Notes: a model not told the origin generated them from the sequence alone. A stretch of DNA of 64,000 nucleotides from Nonomuraea sediminis (GCF_018531495.1 NZ_JAHDTI010000004.1:62001-126000); one strand, 5' to 3'; shown: positions 16,510-25,923, counted from the stretch's first letter. Program-made: numbers and translations.

Positions 16510-17901
16510 TTACCAGTCGCCGCCGCCGAAGTCTCCGCCGCCGAAGTCGCCTCCGCCGCCACCGAAGTCGCCCCAGCCGCCGCCGTCGCCTCCGCCGCCG
16601 CCGAAGTCACCGAAGCCGCCGCCGTCACCGCCGCCGCCGTCCTGGAAGCCCTCGGCGTAGCCGGCCCCGTAGCCGCCGCCGCCCCAGCCCCAGCCGCCGA
16701 ACGAGCTGCCCAGCAGCGTGCCGATGAACATGCCGGTCATGACGTCGCCGAAGCCGCCGTAGTAGCCGTAGGCGTAGGGCTGGTAGGCCGGGCCCGCGTC
16801 GTAGTACGGGCGGCGCTGGCCGTCGACCATGACCTCGCGCATCTGCGGGTCGAAGCCGCGCTCGACCGCCTCGGCGTCGGCCGCGCAGGCCGGCACGTCG
16901 CGCACCGCGCCGCCGGGCGGGGCCCAGCGCACGTCGCGCACCGACGGGCCGTGCTGCGGGTTGAAGAAGCAGGGGGCGCGCCGCTCGGGGATCGGCAGGT
17001 TGCCGACCTTGGCCTTCACCACGGCCAGCGCGTAGCGGCCGTCCTCCAGCGTCTGCGTGACGTCGCGGACCTGCTCGGCCCGCTGCACCGCGGCCAGCTG
17101 CGTCTTGGCCTTGTCGTAGGAGTCGAGGGCCTGCTGCCACTCGGTGATGTGCTGGCCGCCCTGGCCGGTGAGCTGGACGTCGGTGTCGAGCGCGGTGATC
17201 TCCTCACCGAACTTGGTGACGTCCTCCTCCACGGTCTGCTTGACCGCGGCCAGGTCCTTGGCCTGCTGGATGGCCCGCTGCTTCTTCTTGTTGCGCGAGT
17301 ACAGGAAGTATCCGCCGCCGCCGACCAGGACCAGCGCGCCCAGGCCGAGCAGCACGCCGGTGCCGCCGCCACCGCCGGCCTTGCTGCCGGACTCCAGCGC
17401 CGCGCGCTTGCCGTCGACCGCCAGGTCGACGCGCTTGACGAAGTCCTGCATGCCCTTCACGACGTCACCGGAGTTGGCGTTGACCGACAGGTTGGCCAGC
17501 CTGCCCGCGACACCCGACTTCAACGCGCTGGACGCGGCGAACAAGGTCGTGCCGTCGAGCACGGCAACGGTCGCACTGGGACGCCCTGCCTGGGTCAGCC
17601 CATTGCCGAGCGACTTGATATAAGGGCCGACAGAGGAGTTGTCAACGGTCCCGTCGGGGAGTGCCACGGCATAGATCTTGCTGTCGGCGCCCTTCAGGGC
17701 GTCATTGATCTGCTCCTGCTGATCGGAGGTCAGCGTGGAGCCCGGCGCCACGTAGAGCCGATCCTGTTTCCAGGCCGAAATCACCGAGTTGGGATCGGGC
17801 GGCGCCGCGGCCATGGCGGCGGGCGAAACAGCAAGTACGACGAGTAGACCGGCGATCAGAGCCGCGATCGCGGCCCCTGCTCGGCGCAGCGAATGGGTCA
17901 T
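16510..17901 (-). CDS. TPM-domain membrane protein with Gly-rich tail
   Basis: 463 aa from the ATG giving MTHSLRRAGAAIAALIAG, with GGAGG 10 nt upstream; an earlier in-frame start would delay the signal peptide. Signal sequence (to about 32, AMAAA), extracytoplasmic TPM-like domain (about 40-180), membrane helix (about 200-220, GVLLGLGALVLVGGGGYFLY), a cytoplasmic coiled-coil (about 225-310), then a Tyr/Gly region and a terminal run of GGG-F/W-GD repeats. TPM proteins are thought to help in photosystem or membrane-protein repair in plants; in actinomycetes their role is unknown. Monocistronic by context. Confidence 0.8.
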   Translation of the reverse strand: MTHSLRRAGAAIAALIAGLLVVLAVSPAAMAAAPPDPNSVISAWKQDRLYVAPGSTLTSDQQEQINDALKGADSKIYAVALPDGTVDNSSVGPYIKSLGNGLTQAGRPSATVAVLDGTTLFAASSALKSGVAGRLANLSVNANSGDVVKGMQDFVKRVDLAVDGKRAALESGSKAGGGGGTGVLLGLGALVLVGGGGYFLYSRNKKKQRAIQQAKDLAAVKQTVEEDVTKFGEEITALDTDVQLTGQGGQHITEWQQALDSYDKAKTQLAAVQRAEQVRDVTQTLEDGRYALAVVKAKVGNLPIPERRAPCFFNPQHGPSVRDVRWAPPGGAVRDVPACAADAEAVERGFDPQMREVMVDGQRRPYYDAGPAYQPYAYGYYGGFGDVMTGMFIGTLLGSSFGGWGWGGGGYGAGYAEGFQDGGGGDGGGFGDFGGGGGDGGGWGDFGGGGGDFGGGDFGGGDW

Positions 17902-18018
17902 TGGCAGCAAGCCTCCTTCGCCCATGAGGACGAACGGGCGATCGGTAAAGTTCCTCACTGCGCACGTTACCCTCAGCGGGCGGAGCGAGCGCGCAGCGTG
18001 CTCGCAGATCCTGGGATC

Positions 18019-19767
18019 TCAGGCGTCCTTGATCTCGCAGATCGTCGCGCCCGCCGTCACCGTCTGCCCGACCGTCGCGTCGAGCCCGGTGATGGTGCCG
18101 GACTTGTGCGCGGCCAGCGGCTGCTCCATCTTCATGGCCTCGAGCACCACCACGGTGTCGCCCTCGGACACGACGTCGCCGTCGGAGGCCACGACCTTGA
18201 CGATCGTGCCCTGCATCGGGCTGACGAGCGCGTCGCCGCCCGCCGCCGCCTTCTTCGCCCCGCCGCTTCTGCGCTTGGGCGCCGTGGCATTCGCGGAAGG
18301 TGTACGGCCGGCCGTACCGAGGCCCTCGGGCAGGACCACCTCCAGGCGCTTGCCCCCGACCTCGACCGTCACCGTCTGTCTGGCGGCGGGCTCCTCCACG
18401 GCGACCTCGCCCGCATAGGGCGGGATCCGGTTGTCGAACTCGGTCTCTATCCACCGGGTGTGGATGGAGAACGGCTCGGCGGTGAACGCCGGGTCCTCCA
18501 CGATCACCCGGTGGAAGGGCAGCACGGTGGGCATGCCGTCGATCTCGAACTCGGCCAGCGCCCTGCGCGAGCGCTCCAGCGCCTCCCTGCGCGTCCTGCC
18601 GGTCACGATCAGCTTGGCGACCAGCGAGTCGAACGTCTGCGGGACCGTCATCCCCGCCTCGAACCCGGCGTCGAGCCGTACACCGGGGCCCGCGGGCGGG
18701 CGCCAGACGGTCAGCGTGCCGGGCGCGGGCAGGAAGTTGCGGCCCGCGTCCTCGGCGTTGATGCGGAACTCGATGGAGTGGCCGCGCAGCACCGGGTCGT
18801 CGTAGCCCAGCGCCTCGCCGTCGGCGATCCTGAACATCTCCCGCACCAGGTCGACGCCCGCGACCTCCTCGGTGACCGGGTGCTCGACCTGCAGGCGGGT
18901 GTTGACCTCGAGGAAGGAGATCGTGCCGTCCTGGCCGACAAGGAACTCGCAGGTGCCCGCGCCGACGTAGCCCGCCTCCCGCAGGATCGCCTTGGAGCTG
19001 GTGTAGAGCGTCTCGATCTGCTCCTGCGACAGGAACGGCGCGGGTGCCTCCTCCACCAGCTTCTGGTGGCGGCGCTGCAGCGAGCAGTCGCGGGTGCTGA
19101 CCACGACCACGTTGCCGTGCGTGTCGGCCAGGCACTGGGTCTCCACGTGGCGCGGGCGGTCGAGGTAGCGCTCGACGAAGCACTCGCCGCGGCCGAACGA
19201 GGCGATCGCCTCGCGCACGGCCGATTCGTACAGGTCGGCGACCTCGTCCATGCTCCTGGCCACCTTGATGCCGCGACCGCCGCCGCCGTAGGCCGCCTTG
19301 ATCGCGATCGGCAGGCCGTGCTCCTCGGCGAACGCGACCACCTCGTCGGCGCCCGAGACCGGGTCCTTGGTGCCCGCCACCAACGGGGCGCCCACCTTCT
19401 GCGCGATGTGCCTGGCGCGCACCTTGTCACCGAGGGCGGCGATGGCCGCGGGCGGCGGGCCGATCCAGATCAGCCCGGCGTCGATCACGGCCTGGGCGAA
19501 GTCGGCGTTCTCCGCCAGGAAGCCGTAGCCGGGGTGGACGGCGTCGGCGCCGGAACGCCGGGCGATCTCCAGCAGCTTGGCGATGTCCAGGTAGGTCTCG
19601 GCGGGCGACTGCCCGCCCAGCGCGTACGCCTCGTCGGCCACCTTGGCGTGCAGGGCGTCGAGGTCCTGGTCGGCGTAGACGGCGACGCTGGCGATGCCCG
19701 CGTCCTGGCATGCGCGGGCGACCCTGACCGCGATCTCGCCGCGATTGGCGATGAGAACCTTCCGCAC
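18019..19767 (-). CDS. acyl-CoA carboxylase biotin carboxylase/BCCP subunit
   Basis: 582 aa AccA3-type alpha subunit. Carboxylates biotin with ATP and bicarbonate and passes CO2 to a separate carboxyltransferase acting on acetyl- or propionyl-CoA. Biotin carboxylase domain about 1-450 (KVLIANRGEIAVRV start, GGGGRGIKV ATP loop, EVNTRLQVEHPVTE), then a Pro/Lys linker, and a BCCP domain with EAMKMEQ (biotinyl-Lys about 546) before the C-terminus. No carboxyltransferase gene is nearby, as is usual for actinobacteria where one alpha subunit serves several complexes. Confidence 0.93.
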   Translation of the reverse strand: MRKVLIANRGEIAVRVARACQDAGIASVAVYADQDLDALHAKVADEAYALGGQSPAETYLDIAKLLEIARRSGADAVHPGYGFLAENADFAQAVIDAGLIWIGPPPAAIAALGDKVRARHIAQKVGAPLVAGTKDPVSGADEVVAFAEEHGLPIAIKAAYGGGGRGIKVARSMDEVADLYESAVREAIASFGRGECFVERYLDRPRHVETQCLADTHGNVVVVSTRDCSLQRRHQKLVEEAPAPFLSQEQIETLYTSSKAILREAGYVGAGTCEFLVGQDGTISFLEVNTRLQVEHPVTEEVAGVDLVREMFRIADGEALGYDDPVLRGHSIEFRINAEDAGRNFLPAPGTLTVWRPPAGPGVRLDAGFEAGMTVPQTFDSLVAKLIVTGRTRREALERSRRALAEFEIDGMPTVLPFHRVIVEDPAFTAEPFSIHTRWIETEFDNRIPPYAGEVAVEEPAARQTVTVEVGGKRLEVVLPEGLGTAGRTPSANATAPKRRSGGAKKAAAGGDALVSPMQGTIVKVVASDGDVVSEGDTVVVLEAMKMEQPLAAHKSGTITGLDATVGQTVTAGATICEIKDA

Positions 19768-19818
19768 CGACTTGCACCCTTCCTCGACTAGTACTCAACG
19801 GAGTTTAGGCAACTGCCC

Positions 19819-20538
19819 TCAGCGGCCCAGGTACGCGCCCCCGTTGAGATGGATGACCTGGCCCGTGAGATGCCGCGCTCCCCTGGAGGCCACGAACAGC
19901 ACGGTGTCGGCCACGTCGGCCGGCGTGCCCGGACGGCCGTTCCTGGTGTTCTCCACCCGGGCCCTGATGCCCTCCTCGGTCAGGCGGCCGCGGAAGAACT
20001 CCGTGTCGACCACGATCCCGGGCGCGACCACGTTCGCGGTGATGCCACGCGGGCCGAGCTCGGCAGCCAGGTCGGCGGTCCACGACTCGACGGCCGCCTT
20101 GGCCGCGCCGTACGAGCCCGAACCTGTGCCGCGGGCGGCGATCGAGCCGATCGAGATGATCCTGGCGCCCTTCGGCATCCTGGGCAGCAGGGCGGTCGTG
20201 ACGAGCACGGCCGACAGCAGGTTCGCGTTGAGGTTGGCCCACCAGGCCTCGGCGACGTCGATCAGCTCGGGCGCCTGCTGCCGATCCAGGTTGGTGTTGC
20301 CGCCGGCGTTGTTGACCAGCACGTCCACCCGGACGGGCAGCTCGTCGAGCGCCTCCTTGACGGCCACCGGGCGGGCGGCGTCGAAGGCGACGTAGGAGGC
20401 GCCCAGGCGGCCTGCGGCCTCCTTGAGCACGTGCTCGCGGCGGCCGGTGATCGTGACCCGGTCACCCAGCGAGACGAACGCCGCGGCGATCGCGTATCCG
20501 ATCCCGGTGCCGCCGCCGGTCACCACAACCTCGCGCAT
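19819..20538 (-). CDS. short-chain dehydrogenase/reductase
   Basis: 239 aa classical SDR; ATG chosen with AAAGGGA just upstream rather than an earlier in-frame ATG. Rossmann motif TGGGTGIG (about 8-15), NNAG, an active Ser in SIGSIAA and the YGAAK (Tyr/Lys) motif. NAD(P)H-dependent oxidation of an unknown alcohol or ketone. It ends about 50 bp after the carboxylase start and reads the same way, so it is probably upstream in the same transcript. Right next to the T7SS locus but unlikely to belong to it. Confidence 0.85.
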   Translation of the reverse strand: MREVVVTGGGTGIGYAIAAAFVSLGDRVTITGRREHVLKEAAGRLGASYVAFDAARPVAVKEALDELPVRVDVLVNNAGGNTNLDRQQAPELIDVAEAWWANLNANLLSAVLVTTALLPRMPKGARIISIGSIAARGTGSGSYGAAKAAVESWTADLAAELGPRGITANVVAPGIVVDTEFFRGRLTEEGIRARVENTRNGRPGTPADVADTVLFVASRGARHLTGQVIHLNGGAYLGR

Positions 20539-20668
20539 GGCATCCCTTTGATCCGAATAATCCTCTGGAAGACCATAGCCGCTCGGCATAACCGGAGGCG
20601 ATGGGCCCCTGCGATGCCTATGGTGAGGTCGCTCTCACGTCGATCTCACGTCGGTCTTGGAGGTATGC

Positions 20669-20941
20669 ATGAGCCAGAGCCTGCTCGGTGGCGACCCCGG
20701 TGAAATGCAGCTGATGGCCACCCAGTTCACCCAGCAGTCGGAGGCGGTCCGCACCACGATGACGGCGCTCGACAGGGAGGCCGCCAAGGTCGGCACCGCG
20801 TGGACGGGGCCGGGGGCCGAGCGCTTCAACGGCGCCTGGCAGAACTACCGGACCGCCTTCCAGCGCATGACCGAGGAACTCCAGGAGGCGGCGCGCGTCA
20901 TCAACACCTACCGCGGCAACATCGAATCCGCCACGCGATAA
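20669..20941 (+). CDS. WXG100 protein (ESAT-6-like)
   Basis: 90 aa; ATG 20669 with TTGGAGG 6 nt upstream. Two helices joined by the hairpin WTG (AWTGPGAERFNGAW, about residue 46), the signature of WXG100 proteins exported as dimers by type VII systems. The C-terminus (INTYRGNIESATR) lacks an obvious YxxxD/E signal. First gene of the T7SS locus and followed by a strong hairpin (20955), so it can be expressed alone at high level, as is usual for EsxA/B-type substrates. Confidence 0.9.
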   Translation: MSQSLLGGDPGEMQLMATQFTQQSEAVRTTMTALDREAAKVGTAWTGPGAERFNGAWQNYRTAFQRMTEELQEAARVINTYRGNIESATR

Positions 20942-20954
20942 CTACATCCTGCTG

Positions 20955-21323
20955 TACGGCGGGCCGCCGCGAACGGCCGCCCGCCGTACTCCCACTACAT
21001 CCTGCTGTTGTACGGCGGGCCGCCGAGAACGGCCGCCCGCCGTACTCCGGCCGAGGGCCCGTGCCCGGCGCTTGCGGCGAGTCGATGACGCTTGCCCGCC
21101 GTCACGGCGCTTCGTCACCCCGGCGCCACGGCCCCCTGGCCTGCCGTACCTGCGCGCCGGACAATCGCCGCGCTTCTCCTCGCCGACCCCGGCGCCACGG
21201 CCCCCTGGCCCGCCGTATCTTTGCGCCGGACAACCACCGCACGCCTCCTCGCCGACCCCGGCGCGGGGCGCGTCACGCTTTTCCGGCCTGCCGTGTAGAT
21301 GCGCTGTCGCGGTGCGTCGCGTT
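20955..21323. repeat. intergenic repeat array: hairpins plus 69-bp tandem repeat
   Basis: The 492-bp gap before the mycosin gene holds no gene I can support. Two copies of a hairpin (TACGGCGGGC ... GCCCGCCGTA) at 20955-20988 and 21011-21044; the first probably ends the WXG100 transcript. Then a 69-bp direct repeat starts at 21117, 21186 and (partial) 21255, with a core of CCCCGGCGCCACGGCC. Part of it recurs 11.9 kb away (32956-33085). Pieces of GCCGTA(C/T)-rich sequence continue to about 21345. Open frames across it look like repeat by-products. Confidence 0.75.
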
Positions 21324-21433
21324 TTTCTGGCCCGCCGTACTTTGCGCTGCGATTCTTCCTCGCCCTGGCGTGCCGTGACCTCTGGGGTTGTTCGGGGGTT
21401 GGGGTTTATGGGGGTTTAGTAGGCTCTGGCGGC

Positions 21434-22564
21434 ATGATCGGTCGAGGCGTTCTGGCGGGTGTGCTGGCGCTTGGCTCCGGGGGGATCGTTCCGGCGCAGG
21501 CCAGGGCGGAACCCGACTGCAATCCGCCCATCGGGCACTACACGATGGCCGAGTCGTGGGCGCAGCGCAGGCTCGACATCAAGCGCGTCTGGCCGCTGAC
21601 CCGGGGTGAGGGCGTCACCGTCGCGGTGATCGACAGCGGCGTCGACCAGAACCATCCGCAGATCCGGCTGGCGGGCAAGGCCGATCTGACCAACACCACG
21701 TTCCGCGACTGCGTGGGACACGGCACCGCGGTGGCGGGGATCCTGGCGGGGCAGTACATCAAGGGGTCGGCGTTCTACGGCGTGGCGCCGGGCGTCAGGC
21801 TGCTGTCCATCAAGCAGTCCAACGAGGACACCGGCGACGTGGCCCTGCTCGCCAAGGCGATCAGGACCGCCGCCGACCTGGGCGCCCGCGTCATCAACGT
21901 CTCCATCCAGGCCTCCGACCAGCCGGACCTGCGCGACGCGGTCAAATACGCGCTGTGGAAGGACGTCGTCATCGTCGCGGCGGCGGGCAACAGCGAGAAC
22001 AGCAACGAGGGCCCCGCCTACCCGGCCTCCTACGACGGCGTGCTGTCCGTCGGCTCGGCCAACCCCGACGGCAAGCGGTCCGACTTCTCCAACGTGGACT
22101 CCACCGTCTCGGTGCTCGGCCCGGGGCAGGACATCATCTCGACGTGGCCGCGCAAGGCCTACGCCAGCGGGCTGAAGGGCACCAGCTTCGCCACGCCGTA
22201 CGTGGCGGGGGTGGCCGCCCTGGTGCGCTCCCGCTTCCCCCGGCTGGACCAGGTCAGGGTACGGCAGCGCATCATCGCTACCGCCGACGGCGAGCTTGGC
22301 AAGGGCACCGGGGCCGGCATGGTGAACCCGCTGCTGGCCGTGACCGCGATCCTGCCGTCCGAGCAGGTAGCCGTGGCCCCGCCCGCGCAGCCGCCGCTGC
22401 CGGCCACCGCCATCCGGAAGGTGCCCCCGCCCGACACCCGCGCGATGAACGTCGCCGGAGCCGTCGCCGGGGGCGCGCTGCTGCTCACCGGGCTGCTTGT
22501 CGCGGCGTCCCGAGTCGTCCCATTGGGGAGAAAAAGGGGCTGGCGTGCCAGTAGGGCGAATTGA
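21434..22564 (+). CDS. mycP: mycosin, T7SS subtilisin protease
   Basis: 376 aa from ATG 21434; longer frames run into the repeat DNA and lack a signal sequence at the start. Signal peptide (about 1-25), an S8 protease domain with Asp67 (VIDSGVD), His96 (GHGTAVAG), Asn186 (AAAGN) and Ser251 (GTSFATPYVAG), Cys29/Cys93 likely disulfide-bonded, then a Pro-rich stretch and a membrane helix (about 343-365). This is the mycosin layout: a membrane-tethered protease in the periplasm-like space that stabilises the ESX channel and trims substrates. Confidence 0.92.
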   Translation: MIGRGVLAGVLALGSGGIVPAQARAEPDCNPPIGHYTMAESWAQRRLDIKRVWPLTRGEGVTVAVIDSGVDQNHPQIRLAGKADLTNTTFRDCVGHGTAVAGILAGQYIKGSAFYGVAPGVRLLSIKQSNEDTGDVALLAKAIRTAADLGARVINVSIQASDQPDLRDAVKYALWKDVVIVAAAGNSENSNEGPAYPASYDGVLSVGSANPDGKRSDFSNVDSTVSVLGPGQDIISTWPRKAYASGLKGTSFATPYVAGVAALVRSRFPRLDQVRVRQRIIATADGELGKGTGAGMVNPLLAVTAILPSEQVAVAPPAQPPLPATAIRKVPPPDTRAMNVAGAVAGGALLLTGLLVAASRVVPLGRKRGWRASRAN

Positions 22565-22663
22565 CGGTGAAATGTCATAGATCGTAACCGAAACCCCTGA
22601 TGCGTATGGGGCGTATTTGGCTAAAGTGTCCCTCGATCATGGTGCTCTGTTGGAAGGACATTC

Positions 22664-24718
22664 ATGGCGGAGAAGGACTCTTCGCAGCCGGAGCACGCCC
22701 GGCGCATGGGCGATTATGACATCGTCGGCCGGCTCGGTGATGGCCCCCGTGGCACCGTCTACCTGGGTAAGGAGTCCGCGGACTCCGACGTCGTGGCGAT
22801 CAAGACCGTCCCCGGCGCCGACCCTGAGTTCGTGCCGCGGCTCAAGAGCGTCAAGCGGGTATCGAGCGCCTACGTGGCGCGCACGATCGACGCGGGGATC
22901 GCGGACGGCGTGCCGTACATCGTCAGGGAGAACGTCGAAGGCCGCTCGCTTGCCGAGGTAGTCGAGCACGAGGGACCACTGGACGGCGACGCGCTCGAGC
23001 GCGTGGCCGTCGGGACACTGACCGCGCTGACCGCCATCCACCTGGCCGGGCTCGCACACCGGGGGCTGACCCCGCGCAACGTCATCCTCACGGCCGACGG
23101 GCCGCGAGTAACCGACTTCGAGATGGGCGACCCCGTCGGCGAGGTGGCCTACCAGGCGCCCGAACAGGTCGCCGGGTTGCAGTACGGGCCCTATGCCGAC
23201 GTCTTCGCCTGGGCCGCGACCGTGGTGTTCGCGGGGACCGGCGCCGCGCCGTTCGACCAGAACCCCGAGGCCGTGCTGAACGCCGAGCCCGAACTCGGTG
23301 CGCTGCCCCAGCAGCTGCGCGAGGTCGTGGCGACGGCGCTGGCCAAGGACGTGGCCGGCAGGCCGACCGCCTACACCGCGCTGCTGCGCCTGCTCGGCGA
23401 CAAGGCACCGGCGATGCAGTCGGTCATGCCCGTGCCGCCGCAGGGCGAGCCGATCGAGGGCGTGCCGATCGAGGGCGTCCCGGTCGCGATGCCGGTGCCG
23501 CTGCCCCAGGCGATCCCGCAGCAGCCGACGCAGCAGATGTGGGGACCGCCGCCGGGCGCCCCGCAGGCGCAGCCGCAGCAGAACTGGACGCCGCCGAACA
23601 CGCTGCAGGGCCAGACCACCGCGGCGGCGAAGAAGAAGCCGTTCCCGATCGGCCTGGTGGCCGGCGTGGCCGCGGTGGCGCTGGTGTCGGGCCTCGGCCT
23701 GTGGGGCGCCAGTCGCTACTCGACGGTCCACCTGACCACCGTCGCCGAGCAGGCCGCGGCCTCCAAGCCGAGCGCCGGCTCCGGGGCGACCTCCTCGGAC
23801 GGGACGGTCGGCGTGCCGCAGAACGGCCAGCCGACCCAGGCGGCCCAGCCGGGCACGACCCAGCAGCCGCAGCAGCCGCAGGTGGTCGTGACCGCGCCCT
23901 GGGCGGCCACGCCCAGCCCGGACGACGACGGGGTGGTGCCGCTGGTCCTGCCGACGGACTCCAGCCTGCCGCCCTCGAACGTGCCGGTGCTGACGCAGGT
24001 CCCGACGCCGGTGCCGACGCAGCCGGTGGTCGTGCCCACCCAGCCGGCGACCGTGACCGTCCAGGCGACGCCCACCAATGACAGGCGCGGGCACGGCAAG
24101 CCGACCGACAAGCCGAAGGACAACCAGGACGACCAGAAGCCGACTCCCACGGCCACGGTCACCAAGACGGTCGAGCCCTCGCCGGAGGGAACCCCCACCA
24201 CGAGCCCGACCCAGCCTCAGTCCGCGACCCCCACGCCGTCCCCCACCGAGGGCAGGCCATCGGACAAGCCCACGGACAAGCCCACGGACAAGCCCACGGA
24301 GAAGCCGACCCAGACGCAGAAGCCGGAAGAGCCCAAGCCAACTCCCACGAGGACCACTGAGCAGCCGAAGCCGACGCAGGCGCCCGCCCCGGCGCAGAAG
24401 TACACCCCCACTCAGGTGTGCGGCTCCGGATTTTACGTCCAGCGCCAGCAGCCTGTAGAGGGTGGCACCGTCTATCAGCTGTACAACAGCGGTACGGGCG
24501 AGAACTGCGTGGTCACGCTGAAGTCCGGCGACGACGTGGGCAAGTCCACCCCCGTCAGCGCCAGGCTCGAAGTGCAGGGCGGCGAGAGCAGGACCGACAG
24601 CGGCAATTACGAGTGGTACGCCGGTCCGGTGAAGCTCGTCGCCAAGGGCAAGTGTGTGAGGTTCGCCGGTAGCGCTGGTTCCAGCGCCACCGTCTCGGCC
24701 TGGGGTAACTGCGGTTGA
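22664..24718 (+). CDS. kinase-like membrane protein lacking catalytic Asp
   Basis: 684 aa. N-terminal kinase-fold domain (about 18-250): Gly loop GDGPRGTVYLGK, Lys47 in VVAIKTV, a catalytic loop reading HRGLTPRN (132-139) where active kinases have HRD, a DFE in place of DFG (151-153) and YQAPE (164-167). A Pro/Gln-rich stretch with repeated EGVPIEGVP, one membrane helix (about 327-347), a long Thr/Pro/Lys extracytoplasmic stalk with repeats (TDKP x3), and a small C-terminal domain with three Cys. Loss of the HRD Asp argues for a pseudokinase. Located between mycosin and effector genes. Confidence 0.85.
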   Translation: MAEKDSSQPEHARRMGDYDIVGRLGDGPRGTVYLGKESADSDVVAIKTVPGADPEFVPRLKSVKRVSSAYVARTIDAGIADGVPYIVRENVEGRSLAEVVEHEGPLDGDALERVAVGTLTALTAIHLAGLAHRGLTPRNVILTADGPRVTDFEMGDPVGEVAYQAPEQVAGLQYGPYADVFAWAATVVFAGTGAAPFDQNPEAVLNAEPELGALPQQLREVVATALAKDVAGRPTAYTALLRLLGDKAPAMQSVMPVPPQGEPIEGVPIEGVPVAMPVPLPQAIPQQPTQQMWGPPPGAPQAQPQQNWTPPNTLQGQTTAAAKKKPFPIGLVAGVAAVALVSGLGLWGASRYSTVHLTTVAEQAAASKPSAGSGATSSDGTVGVPQNGQPTQAAQPGTTQQPQQPQVVVTAPWAATPSPDDDGVVPLVLPTDSSLPPSNVPVLTQVPTPVPTQPVVVPTQPATVTVQATPTNDRRGHGKPTDKPKDNQDDQKPTPTATVTKTVEPSPEGTPTTSPTQPQSATPTPSPTEGRPSDKPTDKPTDKPTEKPTQTQKPEEPKPTPTRTTEQPKPTQAPAPAQKYTPTQVCGSGFYVQRQQPVEGGTVYQLYNSGTGENCVVTLKSGDDVGKSTPVSARLEVQGGESRTDSGNYEWYAGPVKLVAKGKCVRFAGSAGSSATVSAWGNCG

Positions 24719-24733
24719 TCCAGCGATAGCGCA

Positions 24734-24765
24734 AAAGGCGGCCGGGGAGTTCCCCGGCCGCCTTT
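24734..24765. terminator. bidirectional intrinsic terminator
   Basis: A perfect 14-bp stem (AAAGGCGGCCGGGG / CCCCGGCCGCCTTT) with a 4-nt loop; both strands run into T-rich ends. It separates the kinase-like gene from the convergent transglycosylase gene. Confidence 0.9.
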
Positions 24766-24771
24766 CCCGTC

Positions 24772-25923
24772 TCAGTAGGGGCGGTAGCCGCCGCCGTGCT
24801 CGATGGAGTAGATGCCAGGGTGGTGCGCCATGTCCCCGTAGCGCTTGTAGGTGTACAGGACCCCGGCGATGATGTTGTCCACCGGGTCGAGGATCTGCTT
24901 GTGCCCGGGCAGGGAGTTGGCATCGAACGTGGGCGGGATCGTCTGCATCAGCCCCTGCGACGGCACGCCGTTCTGGGCGTTGATGTCCCAGTTGTTGATG
25001 GCACTCGGGTTGCCGCCGGACTCGTGGTAGATCACGGTCCAGATGCGCTCGATGTCCTTGGGGTCGTTCGGGTCGAGGTCGTCGACGTTGATGCCGCGTT
25101 TGGCCAGCGCATCCTTCATCTCCGGCGACTTCATGATCGTGATGGCCTGCTTGATCCAGTCGACGATCTTCTCCTTGGGCTGCGGTGTCGTGCCGCCCGA
25201 GGAGGTCCCCGTGTAGTCGTAGGAGCCCGTCCCGCCGCCGTCCGAATTGCCGCTGCCGCCGTCGGCGGAGGCCGACTCGGTCCCGCCCGTGGAGTCCTTC
25301 GGCGGCGTGGCCACCCAGTGCACCTTGTGGTTCGGGTCGGCCCAGGTCTGGTCGCCTGCCTTCGGGATGTCCTCGAAGAGCAGTTTCTCCTCGCCGAAGC
25401 GCTTGTTGATGGCCTTCATCGCCGTCGACAGCGCCGTGTCGGCAGTATCCACGTACGGCTGGGCCGTCCCGACGTACGAGTTGACCGTCTTGGAGATCTC
25501 GTCGTCGACGTTGACCTTCGGGTCGTCGGATTCCTTGCCCTTGTAGCGCGCCCTGATGGTGGCGACGTCCGTGAGCAGGTCGTTGCCGGCCCCGTCGACG
25601 AGCCCCTTGGCCTTCTCCAGCGCCCTGGCCGCGTCGTCCAGCGACATGGCGCAGTCGACGAGGGCGTTGTTGAGCGCGGTGCCCGCCGTGCCGTACTTGG
25701 TCATGTAGGCCACGAACGCGTCGGCCGACTCGCCGCTCCAGCCCTTGTCGACCTTGGTCACACCGCCCTCCAGGCGGTTCATGTTGCCCAGGGCGTCGTT
25801 GCCGGCGTTGCGCCAGCGCTGGGCGATGCGCCGGATCTCGGCCGGGTTGCCGTCGACCTTGTCCATGAGCGCGGTGAACTTCTCGCCGTCCTTGAGTGCG
25901 GCTATCGCGGCGCGGTCGGCCAT
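24772..25923 (-). CDS. WXG-SLT protein: T7SS lytic transglycosylase
   Basis: 383 aa; ATG overlaps the previous stop as TGATG. N-terminal WXG/LXG-like helical domain (about 1-180; WSG at 62-64), a Gly/Ser linker (about 210-248), and a C-terminal SLT goose-lysozyme-like domain: VIYHESGGNPSAIN (catalytic Glu301), SQGLMQTIPPTF, DNIIAGVLYTYKRYG. It should cleave peptidoglycan between MurNAc and GlcNAc. No signal peptide, so export by the adjacent T7SS is the sensible route. Either a secreted effector or a wall-remodelling partner of the machine. Confidence 0.85.
   Translation of the reverse strand: MADRAAIAALKDGEKFTALMDKVDGNPAEIRRIAQRWRNAGNDALGNMNRLEGGVTKVDKGWSGESADAFVAYMTKYGTAGTALNNALVDCAMSLDDAARALEKAKGLVDGAGNDLLTDVATIRARYKGKESDDPKVNVDDEISKTVNSYVGTAQPYVDTADTALSTAMKAINKRFGEEKLLFEDIPKAGDQTWADPNHKVHWVATPPKDSTGGTESASADGGSGNSDGGGTGSYDYTGTSSGGTTPQPKEKIVDWIKQAITIMKSPEMKDALAKRGINVDDLDPNDPKDIERIWTVIYHESGGNPSAINNWDINAQNGVPSQGLMQTIPPTFDANSLPGHKQILDPVDNIIAGVLYTYKRYGDMAHHPGIYSIEHGGGYRPY

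Noticed and set aside
20955..21323. CRISPR array
   Set aside because: The repeats are long, contiguous and not separated by unique spacers, and no cas genes are present.
21072..21419. Pro-rich open frames in the WXG100-mycosin gap
   Set aside because: The frames follow the 69-bp repeat exactly, lack a credible ribosome site and show no domain; treated as repeat by-products.
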